From positions 1-64,000 of the forward strand of contig JBBAKM010000016.1 in NCBI GenBank assembly GCA_040403495.1: 64,000 bases of DNA. The letters run 5' to 3'. Both the position numbers and the translations under genes were made by a program. Under the pieces are notes generated by a model. It saw only the letters and a program-made list of their open reading frames with translations, was not told where the DNA came from and ran no database searches. Below, in pieces: positions 47,104 through 57,264 of the stretch. Position 1 is the stretch's first letter, and each line of letters starts with the position of its first letter. This DNA comes from JABMMZ01 sp040403495 (lineage in GTDB: Bacteria; Bacteroidota; Bacteroidia; NS11-12g; UBA955).

Positions 47104-47799
47104 ATGGCACTTACAAAGAATAGAAAAAAAGTTATTGGAAATGTAGATAGTTCAAAAGTTTATTCACTTTCCGAAGCTACAAACCTTTTAAAAGGTATAA
47201 CGTTTACAAAATTCGATTCATCAGTTGATATCGACGTAAGATTAGGAGTTGACCCAAAACAAGCTAACCAAATGGTTAGAGGTGTTGCAACACTTCCACA
47301 TGGTACAGGTAAAACAGTTCGTGTGTTAGTATTATGTACTCCAGACAAAGAAGCTGAAGCAAAAGCTGCTGGTGCTGACTACGTTGGTTTAGATGATTAT
47401 ATCGATAAAATTAGTAACGGTTGGTTAGACATAGACATTATCATTACCATGCCTGCTGTAATGGCAAAACTTGGTAAGTTAGGAAAAATATTGGGTCCAC
47501 GTAACTTAATGCCAAATCCTAAATCAGGAACTGTTACTCCTGATGTGGCAAAAGCAGTGACTGAAGTAAAAGCTGGTAAAATCGACTTTAAAGTTGACAA
47601 AACTGGTATCATACATACTTCAATCGGAAAAGTTAGCTTTCAACCCAATCAAATCGCTGAGAATGCTGTAGAGATTATGCAAACTCTTAGCAAGCTTAAG
47701 CCCTCTGCTTCCAAAGGGACTTATTTCAAAAGCGTATACATAAGCTCAACCATGAGCCCAAGTATTTGCATAGACATCAAATCAATTCCAGGAATTTAA
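47104..47799 (+). CDS. rplA: 50S ribosomal protein L1
   Basis: 231 residues. Shows Phe-Asp-Ser-Ser-Val-Asp near 38, Leu-Pro-His-Gly-Thr-Gly-Lys, and Gly-Pro-Arg-Asn-Leu-Met-Pro-Asn-Pro-Lys-Ser-Gly-Thr-Val, the L1 signature. It forms the L1 stalk. It starts 18 nt after rplK. L1 represses its own operon in other bacteria; no obvious mimic site could be confirmed here by eye. Confidence 0.97.
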   Translation: MALTKNRKKVIGNVDSSKVYSLSEATNLLKGITFTKFDSSVDIDVRLGVDPKQANQMVRGVATLPHGTGKTVRVLVLCTPDKEAEAKAAGADYVGLDDYIDKISNGWLDIDIIITMPAVMAKLGKLGKILGPRNLMPNPKSGTVTPDVAKAVTEVKAGKIDFKVDKTGIIHTSIGKVSFQPNQIAENAVEIMQTLSKLKPSASKGTYFKSVYISSTMSPSICIDIKSIPGI

Positions 47800-47808
47800 T
47801 CTACTTAA

Positions 47809-48327
47809 ATGAAAAGAGAAGAAAAAAACGCAGTTATTGCCGAACTAACAGAAAAGTTCAATTCAGTAAATTCATTGTACATTGCCGATACATCTAGTAT
47901 TGGAGCTATTGATACAAATCACTTCAGAAGAGAGCTTTACAAAAACGGTATTACAATGCTTGTCGCTAAAAACACTTTGATTTTGAAAGCGATGCGTGAT
48001 TCAGGTAAAGATTTCGGTGAATTAGAAGGTGCTTTAAAAGGTACTTCAGCTTTGTTATTTAGTGAAAACTTTAAAGCACCAGCTCAAGCTATTTTAAAGT
48101 TCAGAAAAAAAGGAGATAAACCCAAATTAAAAGGTGCTTATATTGATAGCGCTGTATTTATTGGAGACAATCAACTTGAAGCTCTAAGTCAATTAAAATC
48201 GAAAGAAGACCTAGTTGGAGAAATCATTGGAATGCTCCAATCTCCAGTACAAAACGTTATCTCAGCTTTACAAAGCAGTGGTGGAACAATCGCAGGTATT
48301 GTTAAGACATTATCAGAAAAAAATTAA
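47809..48327 (+). CDS. rplJ: 50S ribosomal protein L10
   Basis: 172 residues. N-terminal Met-Lys-Arg-Glu-Glu-Lys, then Ser-Leu-Tyr-Ile-Ala-Asp and the Leu-Val-Ala-Lys-Asn-Thr-Leu motif that binds 23S rRNA; the C-terminal helix holds L12 dimers. Only 9 nt separate it from rplA, so a long L10 leader of the kind known in other phyla would have to overlap rplA. Confidence 0.96.
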   Translation: MKREEKNAVIAELTEKFNSVNSLYIADTSSIGAIDTNHFRRELYKNGITMLVAKNTLILKAMRDSGKDFGELEGALKGTSALLFSENFKAPAQAILKFRKKGDKPKLKGAYIDSAVFIGDNQLEALSQLKSKEDLVGEIIGMLQSPVQNVISALQSSGGTIAGIVKTLSEKN

Positions 48328-48359
48328 TCAAACAAACAAAAATTTAAAAAATCAAAAAA

Positions 48360-48731
48360 ATGGCAGATTTAAAACAATTCGCAGAACAACTAGTAAATCT
48401 AACAGTTAAAGAAGTAAAAGAACTAGCAGACATTTTAAAAAATGACTATGGTATCGAACCAGCAGCGGCAGCAGTTGCAGTAGCAGCTCCAGCAGCAGCA
48501 GCAGAAGTAGCAGCAGAGAAAACAGAATTCACTGTAACTCTAAAAAATGCTGGTGCTAACAAACTTCAAATCGTTAAATTAGTTAAAGATTTAACTGGTT
48601 TAGGCTTGAAAGAAGCAAAAGAATTAGTAGACGGAGCTCCAAAACCTGTAAAAGAAAATATATCAAAAGCAGAAGCTGAAGATATCAAAAATAAACTTAC
48701 AGAAGCTGGCGCAGAAGTTGAAATTGCTTAA
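48360..48731 (+). CDS. rplL: 50S ribosomal protein L7/L12
   Basis: 123 residues. N-terminal dimerisation helix pair, an Ala/Val/Glu hinge (about 36-57) and the C-terminal factor-binding domain with Lys-Leu-Val-Lys-Asp-Leu-Thr-Gly-Leu-Gly-Leu-Lys-Glu-Ala-Lys. It recruits translation GTPases. It is followed by a terminator-like hairpin before rpoB. Confidence 0.97.
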   Translation: MADLKQFAEQLVNLTVKEVKELADILKNDYGIEPAAAAVAVAAPAAAAEVAAEKTEFTVTLKNAGANKLQIVKLVKDLTGLGLKEAKELVDGAPKPVKENISKAEAEDIKNKLTEAGAEVEIA

Positions 48732-48752
48732 TTCTACATATTTAATCCTATA

Positions 48753-48798
48753 ACGCCAATAGACCCACTCAAACCGATGGGTCTTTTGGTGTTTTTTT
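48753..48798 (+). terminator. Terminator/attenuator between rplL and rpoB
   Basis: A 14-bp stem with one G-T pair and one T-T mismatch (ACGCCAATAGACCC 48753-48766 with GGGTCTTTTGGTGT 48779-48792) around a 12-nt loop is followed by seven Ts. It lies 22 nt after rplL. No strong rpoB promoter is seen downstream, so it probably acts as a leaky attenuator. Confidence 0.85.
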
Positions 48799-48853
48799 AC
48801 ATTTTCTATAAAATCGGTTTAAACAAAACATAACAATAATTAATTTTACAAAA

Positions 48854-51800
48854 TTGGCAACAAAAGTAAAACAACCAAAAAGAATCAACTTTGGCTCTAT
48901 CGATAAAGTCGTTGATTACCCAGATTTTCTTGATGTTCAGTTACAATCTTTTAAGGAATTTTTTCAGTTAGAAACTCACGTTGATAAAAGAACCGACGAA
49001 GGTTTGTTCAAAGTGTTTCAAGAAAATTTCCCAATTAACGACACAAGAAATATATTCACATTAGAATTTTTAGATTATTTCGTCGATCCACCAAGATACT
49101 CTATTCAAGAGTGTATCGAAAGAGGATTAACTTATTCAGTGCCGTTTAAAGCAAAATTAAAACTATCTTGTAACGACCCTGAACATGAGGATTTTGAAAC
49201 AATTGTTCAAGATGTTTATCTTGGAACAATCCCATACATGACTCCAAGTGGTACCTTTGTAATCAATGGTGCTGAAAGAGTTATTGTGTCTCAATTACAC
49301 CGTTCACCAGGCGTATTCTTCGGACAATCATACCATACCAATGGTACTAAATTGTATTCTGCAAGAGTAATTCCATTTAAAGGTTCTTGGATTGAGTTCG
49401 CAACTGACGTAAACAATGTCATGTATGCTTATATTGACAGAAAGAAAAAATTCCCAGTAACAACTCTATTAAGAGCTATTGGGTTTGAAACAGATAAAGA
49501 CATTCTTAATATCTTCGGTTTGGCTGAAGAAGTTAAAGTTTCTAAGTCTGGATTAAAAAAACATATTGGTCGTAAACTTTCTGCGAGAGTTTTACGTACT
49601 TGGGTTGAGGATTTTGTGGATGAGGATACCGGTGAGGTTGTCTCTATCGAGCGTAACGAAGTTATTATCGAACGTGATACTATCTTGGAAAATTCTCATA
49701 TCGATGAAATCGTTGACGCAGGTGTAAAAACTATTATATTAAATAAAGAGGAAGAAGGTAAAAATGATTTCTCTATCATCTATAATACTTTACAAAAAGA
49801 TGCTTCTAACAATGGTAAAGAAGCGGTTGAGTTAATCTACAGACAATTAAGAAATACTGATCCACCCGATGAGGAAACAGCTCGTGGTATCATTGAAAGA
49901 TTATTCTTCTCTGATAAACGATATGACTTAGGTGAGGTTGGTCGTTTCAGAATCAACAAAAAACTTAACTTAACCACTAGCATGGATGTTAAGATTTTAA
50001 CGAATGAAGACATTATTAAAATCATAACTTACCTAATTGAATTGAGTAATAGCCGTTCTGAAGTGGATGATATTGACCACTTAAGTAACAGACGTGTTAG
50101 AACAGTAGGTGAACAATTGTATGCACAGTTTGGTGTTGGTTTAGCACGTATGGCTAGAACTATTCGTGAAAAAATGAACATCCGTGACAATGAGGTATTC
50201 ACTCCAACTGATTTGATTAACGCCCGTTCTTTGTCTTCTGTTATTAACTCATTCTTTGGAACTAACCAATTATCTCAGTTCATGGACCAAACTAATCCAT
50301 TGGCTGAAATTACACACAAAAGAAGAATGTCTGCACTTGGACCAGGTGGTTTGAGTAGAGAAAGAGCAGGTTTCGAAGTACGTGACGTTCACTATACTCA
50401 CTATGGTAGATTATGTACTATTGAAACGCCTGAGGGACCAAACATTGGTTTGATTTCTTCTCTTTGTGTTCACGCAAAAATAAACAGTATGGGCTTTATT
50501 GAAACTCCTTATTGGCCAGTTGAAAACGGTCGTGTGGCTTTTGATAAACCAGTTGTATACTTAAGTGCCGAAGAAGAAGATGGAAACGTAATTGCACAGT
50601 GTAATGTTGATACTGACAACAATGGTCAGTTTAATACCAACGAGGTTAAAGCAAGATTTGAAGGTGACTTCCCATTGGTTGAACCTGAAAAATTACATTA
50701 CATGGACGTTGCGCCTAATCAAATTGTGTCTATTGCAGCTTCATTAATTCCATTCTTGGAACATGATGATGCGAACAGAGCCTTGATGGGATCAAACATG
50801 CAACGTCAAGCTGTACCATTATTAAGACCAGAAGCTCCAATCGTTGGAACAGGTCTTGAAGAACGTGTAGCCAAAGATTCAAGAGCATTAATCATTGCTG
50901 AAAATGATGGTGTTGTAGATTTTGTTGATGCAAATGAAATCAGACTTAAATACGATTATACAGAACACGATGAGTTAGTAAACTTTGTTAGTAATACTAA
51001 ATCATACATGGTAACTAAGTTCTTAAGAACCAACCAAAGTACATGTATCAACCTTCGTCCAATTGTTAAAAAAGGACAAAGAGTATTAAAAGGAGATGTA
51101 TTGTGTGAAGGTTATGCAACTCAAGATGGTGAATTAGCAATAGGTAGAAATCTTAAAGTGGCTTTCATGCCATGGCAAGGTTACAACTTTGAGGATGCTA
51201 TCGTAATTTCTGAAAAAGTAGTAAGTGACGATTGGTATACTTCAATCCACATTGATGAATATGAATTAGAAGTAAGAGATACCAAAAGAGGTGAAGAAGA
51301 ATTAACCAATGATATTCCAAACGTAAGTGAAGAAGCAACCAAAAATCTAGATGAAAATGGATTAATTAGAGTTGGTGCTGAAATCAAAGAAGGTGACATT
51401 ATCATCGGTAAAATTACACCTAAAGGTGAAACTGAACCTTCTCCAGAAGAAAAGTTATTAAGAGCAATTTTCGGAGACAAAGCAGGTGACGTAAAAGACG
51501 CTTCATTAAAAGCATCACCATCTACTGAAGGTATAGTAATTGATAAAAAATTATTTACTAAAACCAAAAAAGAGAAAGGTGCCAAAACTGAAGAAAAAGC
51601 TAAACTTGCTAAAAACGAACAAGAACATAAACGTAATAAAGAAAAACTAACTGAAATATTAGTTCAAAAATTATTTAAAGTTCTTAACGGTAAAACTTCA
51701 GCAGGTGTTAAATCGGTTTATGGAGATGACATGATTCCAAAAGGAACTAAATTTACTCAAAAAAATCTATCAAGTGTAGATTATGATAACGTAAACTTTA

Positions 51801-52669
51801 GCAGTTGGTCTTCAGATGCTGAGAAAAATGCAATTGTATATCAAATTCTGAAAAACTACAAATCTCAAGTAACTGAGTTGTATGCGTCATTCAGAAGAGA
51901 ATACTATGCAATAACTGTAGGAGATGAGTTACCAACAGGTATCCTTAAAATGGCTAAAGTTTATGTTGCTCAAAAACGTAAACTTAAAGTTGGTGATAAA
52001 ATGGCTGGTAGACACGGTAACAAAGGTATTGTTGCGAGAATTGTTCGCGCAGAAGACATGCCTTTCTTAGAAGATGGAACACCAGTTGACATTGTATTGA
52101 ATCCACTAGGGGTTCCTTCAAGGATGAACTTAGGTCAGATTTATGAAACCGTATTAGGATGGGCTGGAAAAGAGTTAGGATTAAAATTTGCAACGCCTAT
52201 TTTTGATGGCGCGACACCTGCAGAGATTAACGACTACACTATTAAAGCTGGATTACCTATTAATGGTCAAGTATATTTATACGATGGATTGAGTGGGGAG
52301 AGATTCCACCAACCAACTACAGTTGGTATCATTTATATGTTAAAATTAGGACACATGGTTGATGATAAAATGCATGCTCGTTCTATTGGACCATATTCAA
52401 TGATTACACAACAACCATTGGGTGGTAAAGCTCAGTTTGGTGGTCAACGTTTTGGTGAGATGGAGGTTTGGGCTCTTGAAGCATTTGGAGCAGCTAATAT
52501 CTTAAGAGAAATATTAACCATTAAATCGGATGATATCATGGGTAGAGCGAAAACCTACGAAGCAATCGTAAAAGGTGATAACATTACTCAAATTGGTATA
52601 CCAGAATCATTCAACGTATTGATACATGAATTAAGAGGACTTGGAATCGAAATGAATTTCGAAGAATAG
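48854..52669 (+). CDS. rpoB: DNA-directed RNA polymerase subunit beta
   Basis: 1271 residues, typical of Bacteroidota. The start is TTG at 48854, giving Met-Ala-Thr-Lys, as in relatives that use ATG there; the next in-frame Met is more than 100 residues in. The rifampicin region is intact (Gln-Leu-Ser-Gln-Phe-Met-Asp-Gln, then His-Lys-Arg-Arg-Met-Ser-Ala-Leu-Gly), so no classical resistance change is visible. Thr522 (codon ACT, 50417-50419) replaces the nearly invariant Pro of Cys-Pro-Ile-Glu-Thr-Pro (E. coli Pro560). A Lys-rich insertion lies near residues 900-925. rpoC starts 41 nt later. Confidence 0.98.
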   Translation: MATKVKQPKRINFGSIDKVVDYPDFLDVQLQSFKEFFQLETHVDKRTDEGLFKVFQENFPINDTRNIFTLEFLDYFVDPPRYSIQECIERGLTYSVPFKAKLKLSCNDPEHEDFETIVQDVYLGTIPYMTPSGTFVINGAERVIVSQLHRSPGVFFGQSYHTNGTKLYSARVIPFKGSWIEFATDVNNVMYAYIDRKKKFPVTTLLRAIGFETDKDILNIFGLAEEVKVSKSGLKKHIGRKLSARVLRTWVEDFVDEDTGEVVSIERNEVIIERDTILENSHIDEIVDAGVKTIILNKEEEGKNDFSIIYNTLQKDASNNGKEAVELIYRQLRNTDPPDEETARGIIERLFFSDKRYDLGEVGRFRINKKLNLTTSMDVKILTNEDIIKIITYLIELSNSRSEVDDIDHLSNRRVRTVGEQLYAQFGVGLARMARTIREKMNIRDNEVFTPTDLINARSLSSVINSFFGTNQLSQFMDQTNPLAEITHKRRMSALGPGGLSRERAGFEVRDVHYTHYGRLCTIETPEGPNIGLISSLCVHAKINSMGFIETPYWPVENGRVAFDKPVVYLSAEEEDGNVIAQCNVDTDNNGQFNTNEVKARFEGDFPLVEPEKLHYMDVAPNQIVSIAASLIPFLEHDDANRALMGSNMQRQAVPLLRPEAPIVGTGLEERVAKDSRALIIAENDGVVDFVDANEIRLKYDYTEHDELVNFVSNTKSYMVTKFLRTNQSTCINLRPIVKKGQRVLKGDVLCEGYATQDGELAIGRNLKVAFMPWQGYNFEDAIVISEKVVSDDWYTSIHIDEYELEVRDTKRGEEELTNDIPNVSEEATKNLDENGLIRVGAEIKEGDIIIGKITPKGETEPSPEEKLLRAIFGDKAGDVKDASLKASPSTEGIVIDKKLFTKTKKEKGAKTEEKAKLAKNEQEHKRNKEKLTEILVQKLFKVLNGKTSAGVKSVYGDDMIPKGTKFTQKNLSSVDYDNVNFSSWSSDAEKNAIVYQILKNYKSQVTELYASFRREYYAITVGDELPTGILKMAKVYVAQKRKLKVGDKMAGRHGNKGIVARIVRAEDMPFLEDGTPVDIVLNPLGVPSRMNLGQIYETVLGWAGKELGLKFATPIFDGATPAEINDYTIKAGLPINGQVYLYDGLSGERFHQPTTVGIIYMLKLGHMVDDKMHARSIGPYSMITQQPLGGKAQFGGQRFGEMEVWALEAFGAANILREILTIKSDDIMGRAKTYEAIVKGDNITQIGIPESFNVLIHELRGLGIEMNFEE

Positions 52670-52710
52670 TTCAAACAGGAAACATAATTATTTAACTAGC
52701 AAAAAAAAGA

Positions 52711-55700
52711 ATGTCAACAATAAAAAAGAGTCAAAAAATAAAAAGTAACTTCACCAAAATCAGAATTGGTTTAGCTTCTCCAGAAAGTGTTTTACAAAAA
52801 TCTTTCGGTGAGGTTATGAAACCAGAAACGATTAATTACAGAAGTTATAAACCAGAAATGGGTGGCTTATTCTGTGAGAGAATTTTTGGACCTACAAAAG
52901 ACTATGAGTGTCATTGTGGTAAATACAAAAGAATTCGTTATAAGGGTATCGTTTGTGATAGATGTGGTGTTGAAGTAACCGAGAAAAAAGTAAGAAGAGA
53001 GAGAATGGGTCACATTAATTTAGTGGTTCCTGTTGCTCACATTTGGTACTTTAGATCATTGCCTAACAAAATAGGTTACTTGTTGGGATTAAGTTCTAAA
53101 AAATTAGACTTAGTCGTTTACTACGAAAGATATATTGTTATTAATACTGGTGAACACGAAGGCGTTAGTAAATTAGATTTATTATCAGAGGAAGAGTACT
53201 TAGATATCTTAGAAAAATTACCAAAAGAGAACCAATACCTAGAGGACAACGATCCTAAAAAATTCGTTGCTAAAATGGGTGCTGAAGCTCTTTGGGAACT
53301 TTTAAGTACTATTGATTTGGATGGTTTAAGCTATAGCCTAAGACACCAAGCCGCTAATGAAACATCTCAACAACGTAAAGCAGAAGCATTAAAAAGACTT
53401 AAAGTAATTGAAAGCTTCCGTTCTGCAAACAGAGATGGAAATGTGAATCGTCCTGAATGGATGATTCTGAAAATGTTGCCAGTTATTCCACCAGAATTAA
53501 GACCATTGGTGCCTTTGGAAGGTGGTCGTTTTGCAACATCGGATTTAAATGATTTATACAGACGTGTTATTATTCGTAACAACCGTTTAAAAAGATTAAT
53601 AGAAATTAAAGCCCCTGAGGTAATTCTAAGAAATGAAAAAAGGATGTTACAAGAGTCCGTGGATTCATTATTAGACAATACCCGTCGTGCTAGTGCTGTA
53701 AAATCTGATGGTAACAGACCATTGAAATCTTTGAGCGATATGCTAAAAGGTAAACAAGGTCGTTTCCGTTTAAACTTATTAGGTAAACGTGTGGATTACT
53801 CTGGACGTTCTGTAATTGTGGTTGGACCAAAATTGAAATTGAGCGAATGTGGCTTACCAAAAGCGATGGCAGCTGAATTGTTCAAACCATTTATTATCAG
53901 AAAATTAATGGAAAGAGGCGTTGTTAAAACGGTAAAATCAGCCAAAAAAATAGTAGACAGAAAAGAACCAGTAATTTGGGAAATTCTTGAAAATATTTTG
54001 AAAGGACATCCTGTATTGTTAAACCGTGCTCCAACACTACACAGATTAGGTATTCAAGCGTTCCAACCAAAATTAATTGAAGGAAAAGCAATCCAATTGC
54101 ACCCTTTAACTTGTACTGGTTTTAACGCGGATTTTGACGGTGACCAAATGGCTGTGCACGTTCCTCTAGGAAATGCTGCAATATTAGAAGCTCAATTGTT
54201 AATGTTGGCTCCGCATAATATTCTAAACCCTGCAAATGGATCACCTATTACAGTACCATCTCAAGACATGGTGCTTGGATTGTACTACATAACCAAAGGA
54301 AGAAAACATACTCCAGAAAAACCAGTTAAAGGTGAAGGAATTACGTTTTATTCTCCTGAGGAGGTTACAATTGCATACAATGAAGGAAAGGTTGATTTAC
54401 ATGCATTCATTAAATGTCGTTTGTTAGACTTAAATGAAAAAGGTGAAACGGTTCCTAAAATAATCGAAACTTCAGTAGGTAGAGTATTATTTAATAAAGT
54501 AGTTCCTGAAGGGGTAGGTTATATCAATCAATTGTTAACCAAAAAATCATTACGTGACATTATTAGTATGTTCGTGAAAGAAGTTGGAGTTGCAAGAACT
54601 TCCAAATTCTTAGATGATATCAAAGATCTAGGTTTCTATTATGCATTTAAAGGTGGATTATCGTTCAACTTAAATTATGTAGAAATTCCTGATGATAAAG
54701 AAGTAATTGTTGAAGCTGCTAGAAAAGAAGTTGAAGAAATTAAATTCAATTACGAAAATGGTTTCATTACCAATAACGAAAGATACAACCAAGTAATTGA
54801 CGTTTGGACAAAAGTTAACTCAAGAGTGGGTGAAATTTTGTTAAAAGAATTAGCTCAAAACGACCAAGGATTTAACCCTGTATTCATGATGTTAGATTCT
54901 GGCGCAAGGGGTTCTAAAGAACAAATTCGTCAGTTGGGAGGAATGAGAGGATTGATGGCTAAACCGCAAAAAAATGTGGGCGGTGGTGTCGGAGAGATTA
55001 TCGAAAACCCGATTTTGTCAAACTTTAAAGAAGGTTTATCAGTATTAGAGTATTTCATTTCTACACACGGTGCTCGTAAAGGTCTAGCCGATACAGCATT
55101 GAAAACGGCCGATGCGGGTTACTTAACAAGAAGATTACATGACGTTGCACAAGACGTAATTATTACTGATTCTGATTGTGGTACCATAAGAGGATTAAAT
55201 ATTTCTGCGTTGAAAGACAATGATGATATCGTTGAAAGTTTATACGAAAGAATATTAGGTAGAACTGGTCTTTATGACACTTACAACCCTTCAACTAATG
55301 AATTGATAGTGAAAGCTGGTCTTGAAATTACTGAAGAAGTTGCAGCTGAAATTGAGAAAGCTGGAATCGAAGAATTAGAAATTCGTTCAGTATTAACGTG
55401 TGAAACCAAAACGGGTGTTTGTGCTAAATGTTATGGTAGAAACTTAGCAAACGGCAGAATGGTTCAAATGGGAGAAGCAGTTGGTGTTATCGCGGCTCAA
55501 TCAATTGGTGAACCGGGAACTCAGTTAACATTAAGAACATTCCACGTGGGTGGTACTGCAAGTAGTATCGCAGCTGAATCTCAAATCGTTTCAAAACATG
55601 ATGGTATGATTTCGTTTGATGAATTGAAAACAGTTCCAAGAGAATTGATTGACGATGAAACAGGTGAATCTATCAAAGTAGAACTTAACATCAGTAGAAG

Positions 55701-57039
55701 TGCTGAGGTTCGTGTATTGGATGTAAATACCAAAAACATATTGAATACCTTTGTCGTTCCTTACGGATCATTTGTATTCCTTAAAGAAGGTGCAAAACTG
55801 AAAAAAGGTGATAAAATATGTTCATGGGATCCTTATAACGCCGTAATCTTGTCTGATTTAGCTGGTAAAATTGTTTTTGATAATATCATTGACGGTATCA
55901 CTTTCAGAGAAGAAAATGACGAAGTAACAGGTTACGGTGAAAAAGTTGTTATCGAAACCAAAGATAAAACTAAAACACCATCAATTAGAATTGTTGGAAA
56001 AGATAAAACAGTTCTTAAAGAAATCAGTTTACCAGTTGGTGCCCACTTAGCAGTAGAAGAAGGAAAAACGATTATTGCAGGTGATATTATCGCTAAAATT
56101 CCTCGTTCTGCTCGTGGTACACGAGATATTACAGGTGGTTTACCACGTGTAACGGAGTTATTCGAAGCACGTAATCCATCCAATCCAGCAACAGTTGCTG
56201 AAATTGATGGTGTGGTAACTTATGGTGGTATCAAAAGAGGTAACAGAGAAATTGCAATTACAAGTAAAGATGGTGAAGTAAAGCATTACATGATTCCATT
56301 GTCTAAACATATTTTTGTTCAAGATAACGATTACATTAAAGCTGGATCTCCATTGTCTGATGGTGCAATTACACCTCAAGATATTCTTAGAATTCAAGGA
56401 CCAACTGCTGTTCAACGTTATATCTTAAATGGTATTCAAGAGGTTTATCGCTTACAAGGGGTAAAAATCAATGACAAACACATTGAAATTATTGTTCGTC
56501 AAATGATGCAAAAAATGATAGTTGAACAACCAGGTGATACTCAATTCTTGGAAAATGAAATCGTTGAGAAATGGGAATTGTTCCAAGAAAATGATTGGAT
56601 TTATGGCCGTAAATTCGTTTTAGATAGTGGAGATTCTGACAAATTAAAAGTTGGTCAAATCGTTTCACTAAGAGAATTAAGAGAAGAAAATAGCCTATTA
56701 AAACGCCAAGACAAAAAAGAAGTATTGTGTAGAGATGCTGTAACAGCTACTGCAGATGCTGTTCTTCAAGGGATTACTAGAGCCTCATTGGCAACTAGAA
56801 GTTTCATGAGTGCTGCATCGTTCCAAGAAACTACTAAAGTATTGAATGAAGCTGCTATTGCAGGTAAAGTAGATTATATGAGAGGTTTGAAAGAAAACGT
56901 TATCGTAGGTCATCTTATCCCAGCAGGAACAGGTATGAGACAGTACGATGGTATTGTGGTTGGTAGTAAAGAAGAGTTTGAGAGATTACAAGCTTCTAAA
57001 CAACAATTAGAAGATAATCAATCAGCTGCGGCTTACTAG
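52711..57039 (+). CDS. rpoC: DNA-directed RNA polymerase subunit beta'
   Basis: 1442 residues, the full unsplit form. The first zinc site is at about 66-85 (Cys-His-Cys-Gly... Cys-Asp-Arg-Cys-Gly). The catalytic loop Asn-Ala-Asp474-Phe-Asp476-Gly-Asp478 holds the active-site Mg. The second zinc site includes Cys897, Cys904 and Cys907. The trigger loop and jaw follow, and the tail ends in a Gln/Ala-rich stretch. It closes the secE-rpoC cluster and is followed at once by a strong bidirectional terminator. Confidence 0.98.
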   Translation: MSTIKKSQKIKSNFTKIRIGLASPESVLQKSFGEVMKPETINYRSYKPEMGGLFCERIFGPTKDYECHCGKYKRIRYKGIVCDRCGVEVTEKKVRRERMGHINLVVPVAHIWYFRSLPNKIGYLLGLSSKKLDLVVYYERYIVINTGEHEGVSKLDLLSEEEYLDILEKLPKENQYLEDNDPKKFVAKMGAEALWELLSTIDLDGLSYSLRHQAANETSQQRKAEALKRLKVIESFRSANRDGNVNRPEWMILKMLPVIPPELRPLVPLEGGRFATSDLNDLYRRVIIRNNRLKRLIEIKAPEVILRNEKRMLQESVDSLLDNTRRASAVKSDGNRPLKSLSDMLKGKQGRFRLNLLGKRVDYSGRSVIVVGPKLKLSECGLPKAMAAELFKPFIIRKLMERGVVKTVKSAKKIVDRKEPVIWEILENILKGHPVLLNRAPTLHRLGIQAFQPKLIEGKAIQLHPLTCTGFNADFDGDQMAVHVPLGNAAILEAQLLMLAPHNILNPANGSPITVPSQDMVLGLYYITKGRKHTPEKPVKGEGITFYSPEEVTIAYNEGKVDLHAFIKCRLLDLNEKGETVPKIIETSVGRVLFNKVVPEGVGYINQLLTKKSLRDIISMFVKEVGVARTSKFLDDIKDLGFYYAFKGGLSFNLNYVEIPDDKEVIVEAARKEVEEIKFNYENGFITNNERYNQVIDVWTKVNSRVGEILLKELAQNDQGFNPVFMMLDSGARGSKEQIRQLGGMRGLMAKPQKNVGGGVGEIIENPILSNFKEGLSVLEYFISTHGARKGLADTALKTADAGYLTRRLHDVAQDVIITDSDCGTIRGLNISALKDNDDIVESLYERILGRTGLYDTYNPSTNELIVKAGLEITEEVAAEIEKAGIEELEIRSVLTCETKTGVCAKCYGRNLANGRMVQMGEAVGVIAAQSIGEPGTQLTLRTFHVGGTASSIAAESQIVSKHDGMISFDELKTVPRELIDDETGESIKVELNISRSAEVRVLDVNTKNILNTFVVPYGSFVFLKEGAKLKKGDKICSWDPYNAVILSDLAGKIVFDNIIDGITFREENDEVTGYGEKVVIETKDKTKTPSIRIVGKDKTVLKEISLPVGAHLAVEEGKTIIAGDIIAKIPRSARGTRDITGGLPRVTELFEARNPSNPATVAEIDGVVTYGGIKRGNREIAITSKDGEVKHYMIPLSKHIFVQDNDYIKAGSPLSDGAITPQDILRIQGPTAVQRYILNGIQEVYRLQGVKINDKHIEIIVRQMMQKMIVEQPGDTQFLENEIVEKWELFQENDWIYGRKFVLDSGDSDKLKVGQIVSLRELREENSLLKRQDKKEVLCRDAVTATADAVLQGITRASLATRSFMSAASFQETTKVLNEAAIAGKVDYMRGLKENVIVGHLIPAGTGMRQYDGIVVGSKEEFERLQASKQQLEDNQSAAAY

Positions 57040-57058
57040 AAAATTGATTGTTATGTTT

Positions 57059-57093
57059 AAAAAAGGTTGCCCTATTTTAGGGCAGCCTTTTTT
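57059..57093. terminator. Intrinsic terminator of rpoBC, bidirectional
   Basis: A 16-bp stem with one wobble (57059-57074 with 57078-57093) has six As on the left and six Ts on the right, so it can work on either strand. It starts 19 nt after the rpoC stop. Confidence 0.93.
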
Positions 57094-57264
57094 GTTTGTT
57101 TATTTTCTGAAATGAAAAAAAATGACGTCTTTCGGTACTAATGTAATAACATAAATATGTGATACAGTTAGGCTAAATTATTGACATTTAGCATTATAGC
57201 TTCTTTAAATTTATTTTTTTAATTTGTTTTAATTTGTTTGATTTGAATAAATGATATTTTAAAA

